NCBI GenBank assembly: GCA_017508505.1
Contig: JAFVYT010000018.1
Location: 1 to 13,578, forward strand
DNA from: Clostridia bacterium
GTDB taxonomy: Bacteria > Bacillota_A > Clostridia > Oscillospirales > SIG627
Length of the DNA stretch: 13,578 nucleotides
Reading direction: 5' to 3'
Part shown: positions 7,701-13,578 of the stretch, in pieces
Layout: each line of letters begins with the position of its first letter
Position numbering within the stretch: the first letter of the stretch is position 1
Program-made: the position numbers and the translations under genes
Notes under the pieces: generated by a model
Told to the model about the DNA's origin: nothing
What the model saw: the letters and a program-made list of their open reading frames with translations, nothing else
Database searches by the model: none

Positions 7701-9382
7701 CTGTGCTCGGGGGTGGTACAGACCAGACACTCGTCGGTATGTGCGGGATGGAGCGTCTCGGTACATTCCAGCACCGGATCGCAGGCATCGGTATGGGTAT
7801 GCCCGAGACCGCAAACGTAGTCGTAGCAGGCTTCGGTATGGGTGTGCCCTGCAGGGATGGTACACTTTCCCGGGGCCTTGAGGGTAATCTTGTGATAATT
7901 CCTTGTATAGTACACGTTGACGACCGAAGAGCCGTCACCCTCAATGATCACGTTTTTGTCGGTCTTTTCTGCGTTGAAGGTAAAGTTTTCCTCATCCTCG
8001 ATCTCACTGATCTGACCGATCAGATCCTGCCCGTCCACAAGAGAGCCGGAAACGGCACCGAGCCCCGGCAGGTGATCCCAATAGGTATAGCCGTCGTCCT
8101 CGGCATTTTCCCGCCAGAAGACCATGGTGTAGGTGGTTTGGGTGGTAATCCAGCGAGCACGGTACTCCAGATTCGCCGCAGGAACGGTCACGGTAGTACC
8201 CTCGGCAAGGGCATAGTCGGAGCTCTGCTGCTCCGTGGGAAGATGGCCGTTATAGGAAACCAGCTCCCAGCCGTCGAAGACGTAGCCGTGACGTACGGGG
8301 GTATTGGCACCCACCGAATCCCCAAAGCGGGTGTAAACGGGGTCGGTGCCGTAGCCGCCGTTCATATCGAAGTCCACAAGATAGTAGTTGCGGTCGTAGC
8401 GGATCTCCACCACGGTGGAGCCGTCGGCGGCGATCGTAAGCCGCTCGTAGGACAGAGACTTAAAGCCCGGGCGCTGAGTCTCGGTAAATGCAAGCCCCTC
8501 AGGTACCAGTGCACCCGTCAGGCCGCGACCCGTGGTAACATAATCGGCAGTGAGAGAATACTCGTCGTTGTGCAGATTCTGCAGATGGTGATGCACGGAA
8601 AAGTCCACCAGCGCAGGCTCGTAAATGACGTTGACGGTGATGTCCTCGGTGACCTCGGCCAAGTCAAAGACGACCTCGGGAGCCTCCACGTAATCCTCTC
8701 CGATGCGTCGGAAGGGGGCGTAGCCCACAACCTTGGGGCTTTTCACAGTCTCGTGGAAGGCACTTCCGTGAGCCACTGCCGCACCGTTGGGCTCAAAGGC
8801 AATGGCGTTGTTGTCAAACAGATAGTTGATGACGATGGAGTGAGCGCGAAGCTCTCCCTCCCCCGGCTCTTCCCCGGTACTGTCGGTCTGTGCAAGAAGG
8901 GACGGAGCGGCGCTTCTCATGGAAAAAGCAGCCGCGGAAGAAGCGACGTCGCTCACAAGACAAACCTTGACCGCTGACGTTATGTATTCCTCGTAGCCGT
9001 TCATCACACAGCGAAGGTAGACCTCGCCGCTTGCATCCGCAAGGCTTGCGACCAAGGCGTGGCTGAATGCAAGGGAGGCACCGTTTGCGTCGGAAACGTC
9101 GATCCAACGCTCCGTGTCGGCGGGATGGCGGATCTGCCATTGATAGCGAAGACCCTCCTCCGAGGTGCAAACGGCTTCCAGCGTCATTTTCTCCCCTCGA
9201 AGAAGATCGATCTGCTCTACGGGGAGTCCGTCGAGGGCAACGTAGGCCTCGGGAGTCGCCTCATCGGCGGCAGAAAGGACGGGCAGCTCAAATACCCCTG
9301 CCAATTCCAGCACAACGGACAAAAGCAAAAGGACGCTGAGAATCCGTTTTCCCAGAGTTTTTCTTCCGATCTTTTGCGGCAT
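4742..9382 (-). CDS. Giant secreted repeat protein: Ig-like, Listeria-Bacteroides (InlB-B) repeats, His/Cys array, SpaA-like C-terminus
   Basis: 1546 residues from ATG 9382, chosen because GGAGG lies eight bases upstream; a TTG seven codons earlier would put that site inside the gene. Signal peptide 1-38 (cleavage near LSAA-DEA). Then: Ig-like domain with YQWQ (about 45-143); MucBP-like module with HHHLQNLHNDEY (257-333); InlB-B repeat with FDMNGGYGT...FDGW (335-412); a YTMVFW...VYYTRNY module (418-497); ten His/Cys units (506-708); a further module to 868; two InlB-B repeats ending LYAKW and IYAKW (870-1029); MucBP-like modules (1033-1340) with a Ca-loop-like DSDGDGIFD near 1166; another InlB-B repeat (1343-1430); and a Cna-B/SpaA-like domain (1436-1526) with VGEYTVTE and FSNTRDLPKWLDG. 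No LPXTG, C-terminal helix or S-layer domain is seen. Co-transcription with a SipW peptidase and TasA-like genes suggests an adhesin or matrix role; that is inference. Confidence 0.88.
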   Translation of the reverse strand: MPQKIGRKTLGKRILSVLLLLSVVLELAGVFELPVLSAADEATPEAYVALDGLPVEQIDLLRGEKMTLEAVCTSEEGLRYQWQIRHPADTERWIDVSDANGASLAFSHALVASLADASGEVYLRCVMNGYEEYITSAVKVCLVSDVASSAAAFSMRSAAPSLLAQTDSTGEEPGEGELRAHSIVINYLFDNNAIAFEPNGAAVAHGSAFHETVKSPKVVGYAPFRRIGEDYVEAPEVVFDLAEVTEDITVNVIYEPALVDFSVHHHLQNLHNDEYSLTADYVTTGRGLTGALVPEGLAFTETQRPGFKSLSYERLTIAADGSTVVEIRYDRNYYLVDFDMNGGYGTDPVYTRFGDSVGANTPVRHGYVFDGWELVSYNGHLPTEQQSSDYALAEGTTVTVPAANLEYRARWITTQTTYTMVFWRENAEDDGYTYWDHLPGLGAVSGSLVDGQDLIGQISEIEDEENFTFNAEKTDKNVIIEGDGSSVVNVYYTRNYHKITLKAPGKCTIPAGHTHTEACYDYVCGLGHTHTDACDPVLECTETLHPAHTDECLVCTTPEHSHSPVCTCPLTEHTHVKACWPDAGTRQNNAPSGAPSNPADGTVFRRNTFSTRYIYIKGTWYRYNGRASGGVVVDPSCGFDTEHTHTDACDCKIMEHTHGLSCYSDTLHTHTESCYRYSCGAVGHEHTDACLRLKCGITVGHTHTTSCQSSTATNVVGEIYRKYQQSVADLFPIVDDHGVVYNNGERWKPSDSTVFTQVLVFITEMPADSFTLTLDKATHTPYTMQYYMELLPGQTVEEGTEVVTLDGKRYALENTIKAKYNYVTRAEDFFDITGFTQYRSDPDFDRNDQIDLSGDEEDLIVKFYYNRSNHDLHFKSHGEVLEDREQTGVLYGTPLKDYYFVPDYPATLEPNAYEFAGWYTSPGCYDGSEVDWDSLTMPDGDLMLYAKWAPIKHRVRVWLDQSLTEPIGQEQIVDHGAFAVAPSENVTNGNYSFQGWFYTTVVNGERVEKAFNFTGIPVLDDMDIYAKWGSHVSVEYRVNYVLQLTGEPVADSTEGSALAGHNKTFEAKAGADLYEKFRSGYYPLVSSHTITMSVDGTHEFTFYYVFVPAMPYAVRFVDAQTGESILPEKKVMDNSLSVVTETFERMDKMIPDAYQKRLVLSANELDSDGDGIFDANVITFYYRHDEVHAYYKVVHYLQNIAADGYREYQSSETLGVIGEEYTATPITITGFSFNAAATRINGVVTPASATGVKAVLDQEGMILELYYDRIEYPYTVIYTNGETGEQLLPPKRATALFGAQITERAADLREKGYTLSSDGVKLLSVSANESHNVIEFLYLESVVSIKYHMVGALGGGTLTRSSENLSAVTGVALGSAPLVSGGYYFDGWYLDADCKSPVDAALVDPETGKLSPVKASDAVWPEGLEFFARFLPKETKLTVMKSGWYPLDTDQAFLFCIRGVADTETEGIDLTFSIKENGSAVLAGLPVGEYTVTELVGWSWRYESTEHEKRITLSVNPEDNVLVFSNTRDLPKWLDGNAFRQNMFSE
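7259..7867 (-). repeat. Ten-unit His/Cys-rich repeat array inside the giant protein gene
   Basis: Ten units of the form (G/E/L)H-x-H-(T/S)-x-x-C are visible: GHTHTEAC, GHTHTDAC, LHPAHTDEC, EHSHSPVC, EHTHVKAC, then EHTHTDAC, EHTHGLSC, LHTHTESC, GHEHTDAC, GHTHTTSC. They are split five and five around an insert of about 56 residues (7475-7642) containing an aromatic strand, RYIYIKGTWYRYNG. The segment holds 19 cysteines. Similar HTHTDACY units occur in large surface proteins of gut Firmicutes, as I recall, without an established function. Metal binding or disulfide cross-linking are the obvious candidates. Confidence 0.9.
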
Positions 9383-9436
9383 CGGGTTGCCCTCCTTTCT
9401 CAAAAATCAATTCGGTCAATTTCGACCGTTTTCGGC

Positions 9437-9473
9437 ACAGAGAAGCACGAAAAAAGCCTTCGTGCTTCTCTGT
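9437..9473 (-). other. Perfect 15-bp hairpin between the TasA-like genes and the giant gene
   Basis: Arms ACAGAGAAGCACGAA (9437-9451) and its exact complement (9459-9473) flank a seven-base loop. It starts 10 bases past the stop codon of TasA-like protein 3. On the - strand no T run follows at once, so it is not a standard terminator. A smaller stem, CGGTC/GACCG (9413-9428), comes next, followed by ATTGATTTTTG. Together they could attenuate transcription, stop 3' exonucleases, or be a processing site that lowers giant-protein output relative to the small subunits. Confidence 0.75.
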
Positions 9474-9482
9474 ACCCTGCTC

Positions 9483-10244
9483 TCAGGGAGCAGGCTGCAG
9501 AAAATCCTCGAAATGCTCGGGCAAGGCGGTGAGCATTGCCTCGTAGCAGGAAGCAAAGCCTTGATTCTGAACGCCGTAGGCGACTACGTCGATCTTCAGC
9601 TCGGCAAACTCCTGAATCTGGATATTGTCATAGTCCCCGGAAAAATAAAGGTTTTCAAAGAGTACCACGGACTCGGCTCGGGCAAGGGGTGCAAGAACGA
9701 AAAAGTATACGTCGTATCGGCCCTCTGCACGGTGCGGAACCTGCAGCATGGCAAAGTTGTCACTGTACGTGACGTTCTCCAGACCGTTCCAGGTGCCGAA
9801 ATGCTCCCCCTCGTCCATCAGACCGCCTGTCATAAAGCCTGCAAGGTCAAGGTCATCGTAATTCTCGAAGCCCAGCACGCGATGAACGTCCTTCGAGCCG
9901 TCGGTGATGGTGACCTTGGCGGCGATCCAAGCGGGGCCGTCCCCGGTGTTGGAGATGGTGGGATCCTTAAAGATCCCCTGCCCCGGGAACACCACACCGT
10001 AATCGTGCACCGCACCGTCGGACGTACCGAAGATGCGCGCCGAGTCCGTATCCTCCACCAAATTGCCGTTTCCGTCACGGGTCACGGCGGCCTCGGACAG
10101 CATAATGGATACGGTTCCCGAGGTGATGGTCGCTCCGGTCTCCTTTTTCGAGGTGAAATAGGCAAAGCTCGTCTGTACAAACAGGATCAGCGCCACTACG
10201 AGGAGAAGAAGCTCCATGATGAGTCTGTGTTTGGTTTTCGTCAT
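9483..10244 (-). CDS. TasA/camelysin-like secreted protein 3 (SipW-type signal peptide)
   Basis: 253 residues. A basic start (MTKTKHR) leads to a hydrophobic segment (8-28), then FAYFTSKKETGATITSGTV (27-45), the closest of the four to the classical TasA/camelysin signal region. Next come VVFPGQGIFKDPTISNTG (84-101) and PAWIAAKVTI, where the first conserved strand and its N-x-G turn of the family fall. The C-terminal part carries VVAYGVQNQGF followed by a helix, matching AFAxQxEG...AW of its neighbours. It overlaps the preceding gene by four bases (ATGA), with GGAGG seven bases before the ATG, so translation is probably coupled. It is presumably cut by the operon's own signal peptidase and exported. 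The gene ends just before a strong hairpin that precedes the giant gene. Role as fibre subunit is inferred. Confidence 0.85.
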   Translation of the reverse strand: MTKTKHRLIMELLLLVVALILFVQTSFAYFTSKKETGATITSGTVSIMLSEAAVTRDGNGNLVEDTDSARIFGTSDGAVHDYGVVFPGQGIFKDPTISNTGDGPAWIAAKVTITDGSKDVHRVLGFENYDDLDLAGFMTGGLMDEGEHFGTWNGLENVTYSDNFAMLQVPHRAEGRYDVYFFVLAPLARAESVVLFENLYFSGDYDNIQIQEFAELKIDVVAYGVQNQGFASCYEAMLTALPEHFEDFLQPAP

Positions 10245-10795
10245 CCTTCATCCTCCATAGATTTTGCTTTTTCCCACGCCGCCTCGGGAGTGGAAATTCC
10301 TTCCTGCTGAACAGCAAACGCACAAAAGCGAAGCTTCGGCTCGGATCCCAAAGAGAGAAGATCCGCTTCCGTGACCTCATCGGACACGGTGAATCGGTCG
10401 TGCTTTAAAACGCCGTAGGTCTTTTCTCCCTCCGTCGCATCGACCTTTCGCCAAAAGACACTCTCCTCGCCGCCCACGGCCGTCCAGCCGTCGGCGACGG
10501 TGTAGTCTACGATGCCGTCAAGCTCCGAATCCCTTGTGATGCGAACGAACAACCAGCACTCCTCGCTGCCTGATGCAACCGTGATCCTCGGGTCCTTGGA
10601 AACCTCGGTTCCGGGAACGAGAGGATAACGGGATCCCGTGCTTTCAGTCAGTCGAAGCTCGATGTCCCCCGCCACAAAGGTATTGACAACGGGGCGAGAC
10701 TTGGACGTCAAAAGAGCATAGGTCACCCCGACGCAGATCAGCCCGAGAGCCAACACAAGACCGCAGAAGAGCCACGTTCTTTTTTTCATCCTCAT
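10241..10795 (-). CDS. TasA/camelysin-like secreted protein 2 (SipW-type signal peptide)
   Basis: 184 residues. Basic MRMKKR, a hydrophobic segment (7-27), then TYALLTSKSRPVVNTFVAG (25-43) with the N-x-F-x-x-G pattern seen after SipW cleavage sites. YPLVPGTEVSKDPRITV (57-73) and CWLFVRIT match LIPGKNYLKDPTIYV and SYLFVKVK of protein 1, so the two are paralogues. The C-terminus carries RFCAFAVQQEG and PEAAW. Start choice is open: AGGAGG is 4 bases from the ATG at 10795 and 10 bases from an in-frame ATG at 10789 (two codons later), and the second spacing is closer to usual. Its stop overlaps the start of protein 3 (ATGA). Export and fibre assembly are inferred from the family and the adjacent signal peptidase. 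Its shortness may suggest a minor or capping subunit. Confidence 0.84.
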   Translation of the reverse strand: MRMKKRTWLFCGLVLALGLICVGVTYALLTSKSRPVVNTFVAGDIELRLTESTGSRYPLVPGTEVSKDPRITVASGSEECWLFVRITRDSELDGIVDYTVADGWTAVGGEESVFWRKVDATEGEKTYGVLKHDRFTVSDEVTEADLLSLGSEPKLRFCAFAVQQEGISTPEAAWEKAKSMEDEG

Positions 10796-10829
10796 CTCAC
10801 CTCCTTGTCATTTTGTTCTTAACGCAAGC

Positions 10830-11558
10830 TTAAGCAGCAGTAAATGCGGTGCCGCTTTCAAAGGGGAATCTGCCTACGATGGCGTTCCAGGCAAGCTGAT
10901 AACCCTGGAGACCGTCCTTCGGCTCGGTAAAGCCCTCGGTCTGGATGGCAAATGCGGTCAGGGTCACCTTTGCACCTGCGTAGTCTGCAACCTGAGTTTC
11001 GGTCTTAATGGTAAAGCTTTCGAATACGTCGTAGGACTCCGAATGAGCCGAGCCGACGGGCTTAAAGCTCAGTGTATTTGCGGGATCCCAAATACCGGCT
11101 GTTGCATTGGTTGCATCGCCGGTCAATCCAACGTAAAGGTAGAGCTCCTCACCGGCGGCATTTTCCTTCACCAGCTGCCAGCCGAGCTTGAGCATCTGGG
11201 CCTTTATGGTGGTGTCACCCTCCTTCTCGATGGTGGAGATGCCGTTCTTCACCTTGACGAAAAGGTAAGAGGGGGTACTGCCCGCAGATACGTAGATGGT
11301 GGGGTCCTTGAGATAATTCTTACCGGGGATAAGCTCGTAGCTGTTACCGTCCGAGGTCTTATCATCCCCGTCCATATCATTACCGTCCTTGTCGGTTTTG
11401 GACTCGAACATCTGAATGGCCACGTTACCTACGGTAAAGGTGTTGGAAACGGCGGTGGAAGATGCCAAAAATGCCATAGTGCCCAGCACGCTGGAAACCA
11501 CGAGCAAGACCGCAACCGCAACGTAGATCAGCGGTCTGACAAAGCGTTTTGTCTTCAT
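10830..11558 (-). CDS. TasA/camelysin-like secreted protein 1 (SipW-type signal peptide)
   Basis: 242 residues. Basic MKTKRFVR, a hydrophobic segment (9-28), then MAFLASSTAVSNTFTVG (28-44), the leader expected for a SipW substrate. An acidic Asp/Gly-rich stretch (55-71, DKDGNDMDGDD) resembles calcium-binding loops. Then come LIPGKNYLKDPTIYVSAG (76-93) and PSYLFVKVKNG, and near the C-terminus VTLTAFAIQTEGF and QLAWNAI. Its start overlaps the signal peptidase stop by four bases (ATGA), with AGGAGG seven bases upstream. It is the first substrate gene after the peptidase, with an optimal ribosome binding site, so it may be the most abundant subunit; that is inference. The best-known relatives are TasA of Bacillus subtilis biofilm fibres and camelysin (CalY) of the B. 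cereus group. Confidence 0.86.
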   Translation of the reverse strand: MKTKRFVRPLIYVAVAVLLVVSSVLGTMAFLASSTAVSNTFTVGNVAIQMFESKTDKDGNDMDGDDKTSDGNSYELIPGKNYLKDPTIYVSAGSTPSYLFVKVKNGISTIEKEGDTTIKAQMLKLGWQLVKENAAGEELYLYVGLTGDATNATAGIWDPANTLSFKPVGSAHSESYDVFESFTIKTETQVADYAGAKVTLTAFAIQTEGFTEPKDGLQGYQLAWNAIVGRFPFESGTAFTAA

Positions 11559-12160
11559 AGTTTTTCCTCCTGATTTTGATTTTCTATTTTGTCAGCCCGC
11601 TCTCCCTCGGGATCGGAGGGAGCCTCGGGCGAAACAACGGGGGCGGATGATGCCTTTGCCGTCTTCTTCTCCTCGGTCAAAAGGTCGAAGAGGAAGGAGG
11701 CTGCCAGCATCAGGATCAGAATACCTGCGACAACGGCCATCCCCACGGGGGTCTGAACGTAGACGGAAACGTAGCCCAAAAGGGGGAGGCTGAAGACGGG
11801 CCTTCCGATGATGTCGGAGGCGGAAATTTGCCCGTCGGATACGTTGTTGGTAAGACCTTGGGTGACGAAGGCTCGCTCGGTTTTGCCGTCTCCCTCGATC
11901 ACCTCGATGATCTCATGGGTCACCACGGTGCCTCCCGTGCGGAAGGTCAAGGGGTCGCCTACCTTGAGGGTGGCGGGATCCACGTCCGTCACGTAGATCA
12001 GGGAGCCCACGTGGTACTTCGGCTCCATGGAGCCGGAAAGCACCGCATAGGGCTCGAGCCCGACGAGTCTGACGCCCACGAGAAGCACCACCAGTGCCAC
12101 TGCAAGCACCACCAAAAGCGTGGACGCAACGTTATATACCGTTTTTATTTTTTTCAGCAA
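11555..12160 (-). CDS. sipW: SipW-type (ER-type) signal peptidase I
   Basis: 201 residues. Membrane-bound serine peptidase that removes signal peptides, here very probably from the TasA-like proteins encoded next to it. An N-terminal membrane helix (about 12-34) is followed by LSGSMEPKYHVGSLIYV with catalytic Ser44. The second active-site motif is VVTHEIIEV with His82 in place of the lysine of ordinary bacterial signal peptidases, which defines the SipW/ER/archaeal branch. GDPLTFR precedes it, and a second membrane helix lies at about 138-160. The C-terminal tail (161-201) is hydrophilic, charged and presumably cytoplasmic. The only workable start is TTG at 12160, with GGAG ten bases upstream; no in-frame ATG or GTG fits. 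The gene opens the operon and its stop overlaps the next start (ATGA). I use sipW as a family name, not as a proven orthologue. Confidence 0.92.
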   Translation of the reverse strand: MLKKIKTVYNVASTLLVVLAVALVVLLVGVRLVGLEPYAVLSGSMEPKYHVGSLIYVTDVDPATLKVGDPLTFRTGGTVVTHEIIEVIEGDGKTERAFVTQGLTNNVSDGQISASDIIGRPVFSLPLLGYVSVYVQTPVGMAVVAGILILMLAASFLFDLLTEEKKTAKASSAPVVSPEAPSDPEGERADKIENQNQEEKL

Positions 12161-12227
12161 GCCCGTTTTTCTCCGTTTCGTTCATTTTTACACTTTGATC
12201 ACATTTCTCAAAAATGTATCAACTTTA

Positions 12228-12255
12228 ATTATATCACAAAAGTCAGAGAAATCAA
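12228..12255 (-). promoter_or_regulatory. Probable promoter of the sipW operon
   Basis: On the - strand, TTGATT (12255-12250) and TATAAT (12233-12228) are 16 bases apart, giving a start point near 12221 and a leader of about 60 bases. The -10 is perfect and the -35 matches in four of six positions. A near-palindrome (12196-12221) lies just downstream. Another TATAAT at 12282-12277 lacks a matching -35. Confidence 0.6.
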
Positions 12256-12358
12256 GAATAAAACAAGGATTTACAAATTATATGGTAGAAAAGCATAATC
12301 TCTTCACAATTTGTTACAATGCACCGTCAAAAACGGACATTTTTCTACGCTTTTCCGC

Positions 12359-12391
12359 AAAAAAAAGAACGAAGCCTGCGCTTCGTTCTTT
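12359..12391 (-). terminator. Intrinsic terminator of the lactate permease gene
   Basis: Perfect 11-bp stem AAAGAACGAAG/CTTCGTTCTTT with a six-base loop (12364-12391). It is followed on the - strand by a T run down to 12359 and lies 17 bases after the stop codon. It insulates the permease from the sipW operon. Confidence 0.88.
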
Positions 12392-12408
12392 CTTGTGTTT
12401 TTATGGGA

Positions 12409-13578
12409 TCAGACTGCAGGCAGAATGCCGAGGGCCAAAACCAAATAGAAGATCGCCACGGTGACCAGCGTGTAGATCAGCATCGGGATCACGTTGGTCT
12501 TGATGAGCTTGCCCTCCTTACCCGTGATGCCGATGGTCGCACTGGCGGCGACGGCATTGTTGATACAGACCATATTGCCGACGGCACCGCCGATGCACTG
12601 CATGGAAATGATATAGACCGTGGGCAGATTCAAAACGGTGGCCGTATTGAACTGGAGGTTGGAGAACAGATTCATAGAGACCGTGCAGGAGCCGGATACA
12701 AAGGCACCCAGAACACCGATAAACGGGGAGATGAGAACGTACAGCCCCTTTCCGACGGCGGCAAGGGCATTTGCCATTTCAGCCATCATACTGACGCCGT
12801 CTGCGTTCTTATACTTCATCACCTCAACCAGCGCAAGGCCGAAGAGGAGAGCGAGAGCCGCGCCGGAAACCTGCTTGAGGGTGTCCTTCCAAGCGGTCTT
12901 GACCTGCTGTGCGCTCATTTTATGGATCAGATTCGTAATCAGCGCAACGAGAATAAAGAAGGTGCCGGGAAGGTAGGCCCATTTCAGACTCCAGTCCAGA
13001 TTGTCAAAGCCGAAAAGATTCTCCACCTTGATCACAAAGGGCAGGCCGGAGGTCAGAAGATCCTTGACGTGAAGCTGAGGGATACGGGTGATCACCAAAA
13101 TCACGGCGATCAGAAGGTAGGGAGTCCAGGCCTTGATCAGGGACATCTTCGACTCCACCATCGGGGAGAACTCACCGGTCGCCAGCCACTCCTTGTCCCA
13201 TTCGGATTCATTGCCGAAGTCCCAGGGCTTTTTCGGAATCAGGAATTTGAGCTTTGCGGCCAGAACCGTCACGGCAATGGAGATGAGAGACGCCAGAAGA
13301 GAGGCAAATTCATAGCCAATGAACATCGACACCAAAAGGAGGGGTAAGCCGAAGGAGATACCGGTAAACAAAGCGAAGGGAGCCGCCTGAAGGGCGGGCT
13401 TGAAGGAGCGTTCCTTGCCGAAGAGCTTGGTCGTCATCATCAGAACGATCAGGGGAAGGAACACGCTCATCACGGCGTGGGGCAGTGCCGTCCAGAAGGA
13501 AAGCTCGGAGGCATACAGCGCGTTGTCGGAGAGGCCCAAAACGCTCAAGGAAGAGGTGACGGGAGTGCCCACGGCACC
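12409..13578 (-). CDS. L-lactate permease family transporter (5' end outside window)
   Basis: The last 389 residues of a polytopic membrane protein; the family is usually about 500-560 residues, so the N-terminal quarter lies beyond 13578. Visible signatures: GAVGTPVTSSL at the edge, many hydrophobic segments (for example HAVMSVFLPLIVLMM, LFTGISFGLPLLLVSMFIG), SPFIGVLGAFVSGSCTVSM and LPTVYIISMQCIGGAVGNMV followed by CINNAVAASATIGITGKEG. These are typical of the LctP family (TC 2.A.14), which takes up lactate or glycolate with protons at the cytoplasmic membrane. The reading frame is uninterrupted to its TGA at 12409-12411. A terminator follows, so the gene is not co-transcribed with the sipW operon. 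Substrate (lactate versus glycolate) cannot be decided from this sequence. Confidence 0.9.
   Translation of the reverse strand, partial: GAVGTPVTSSLSVLGLSDNALYASELSFWTALPHAVMSVFLPLIVLMMTTKLFGKERSFKPALQAAPFALFTGISFGLPLLLVSMFIGYEFASLLASLISIAVTVLAAKLKFLIPKKPWDFGNESEWDKEWLATGEFSPMVESKMSLIKAWTPYLLIAVILVITRIPQLHVKDLLTSGLPFVIKVENLFGFDNLDWSLKWAYLPGTFFILVALITNLIHKMSAQQVKTAWKDTLKQVSGAALALLFGLALVEVMKYKNADGVSMMAEMANALAAVGKGLYVLISPFIGVLGAFVSGSCTVSMNLFSNLQFNTATVLNLPTVYIISMQCIGGAVGNMVCINNAVAASATIGITGKEGKLIKTNVIPMLIYTLVTVAIFYLVLALGILPAV

Noticed and set aside
7259..7867. Possible CRISPR or DNA-level tandem repeat (repeated GTGTGGGTATG-like words)
   Set aside because: Unit spacing is irregular and the similarity is explained by the HTHTxxC protein repeats in an uninterrupted reading frame.
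6752..8977. A 741-codon open frame on the + strand
   Set aside because: It lies wholly antisense to the giant repeat gene. Its product has no recognisable domain and its low-complexity Gly/Val/His/Ile content mirrors the repeats and GC-rich third positions of the real gene.
9387..10310. A 307-codon open frame on the + strand
   Set aside because: Antisense to TasA-like protein 3; no ribosome binding site and no recognisable motif.
12132..12185. 17-codon leader ORF overlapping the sipW start in another frame (MNETEKNGLAEKNKNGI)
   Set aside because: It has no convincing ribosome binding site and nothing known to support it. The overlap may be chance in A-rich DNA.
12161..12358. Riboswitch or small RNA in the intergenic stretch upstream of sipW
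   Set aside because: Only a promoter and a short near-palindrome could be made out; no known riboswitch core was recognised.
12319..13347. A 342-codon open frame on the + strand
   Set aside because: Antisense to the lactate permease. Its His/Gln/Asp/Gly-rich product is a typical shadow of a membrane-protein gene.

Overview
The window carries two kinds of DNA. Positions 1 to about 1343 are AT-richer, read only on the + strand, and hold the 3' end of an argininosuccinate synthase gene (argG) followed without a gap by a UDP-glucose 6-dehydrogenase gene. That gene breaks off at about residue 362. From there to 13578 the DNA is clearly GC-richer and nearly all genes are on the - strand. They have strong AGGAGG-type ribosome binding sites, TTGACA/TATAAT-like promoters and intrinsic terminators. 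The gene content (SipW-type signal peptidase, TasA/camelysin-like proteins, Listeria-Bacteroides repeat surface protein, lactate permease, lipoprotein) points to a gut-type Firmicute, probably a clostridium. At the join, the truncated dehydrogenase runs tail to tail into a truncated M28-type peptidase, so I suspect a chimeric assembly or a real recombination breakpoint. Genes left of about 1343 should not be used to describe the organism on the right.

Right part, from high to low coordinates as transcribed on the - strand. (1) 12409-13578: C-terminal 389 residues of an L-lactate permease family transporter, closed by a terminator. (2) 12160 down to 4160: a six-gene unit behind one promoter and closed by one terminator. 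It comprises a SipW/ER-type signal peptidase, three small secreted TasA-like proteins, a 1546-residue secreted repeat protein with a ten-unit His/Cys array, and a fourth TasA-like protein. The genes at the head of the unit overlap by ATGA or are closely spaced. A perfect 15-bp hairpin separates the small-subunit genes from the giant gene. (3) 4013-2604: a beta-helix protein related to glycoside hydrolase family 28, apparently cytoplasmic, with its own promoter. (4) 2538-1706: a divergent pair, an XRE-type regulator (+) and a lipoprotein (-). They are separated by two perfect ATGACA-N3-TGTCAT operators, one inside the spacer of a perfect-consensus promoter. Near-identical hairpin terminators flank the pair. 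(5) 1605 to about 1343: the start of the M28-type peptidase with its own promoter.

The most interesting part is the six-gene unit. The peptidase has the Ser/His catalytic pair of SipW. All four small proteins carry the short hydrophobic leader followed by (A)(Y/F)(F/L)-type and N-x-F/V-x-x-G motifs expected of SipW substrates. The simplest inference is a dedicated secreted fibre or matrix system: TasA-like subunits matured by their own peptidase, with the giant protein as a tip, linker or adhesin. It resembles the Bacillus tapA-sipW-tasA layout but has four paralogous subunits and a large partner lacking any sortase motif or C-terminal anchor. No tRNA, rRNA, CRISPR array or transposase is visible.
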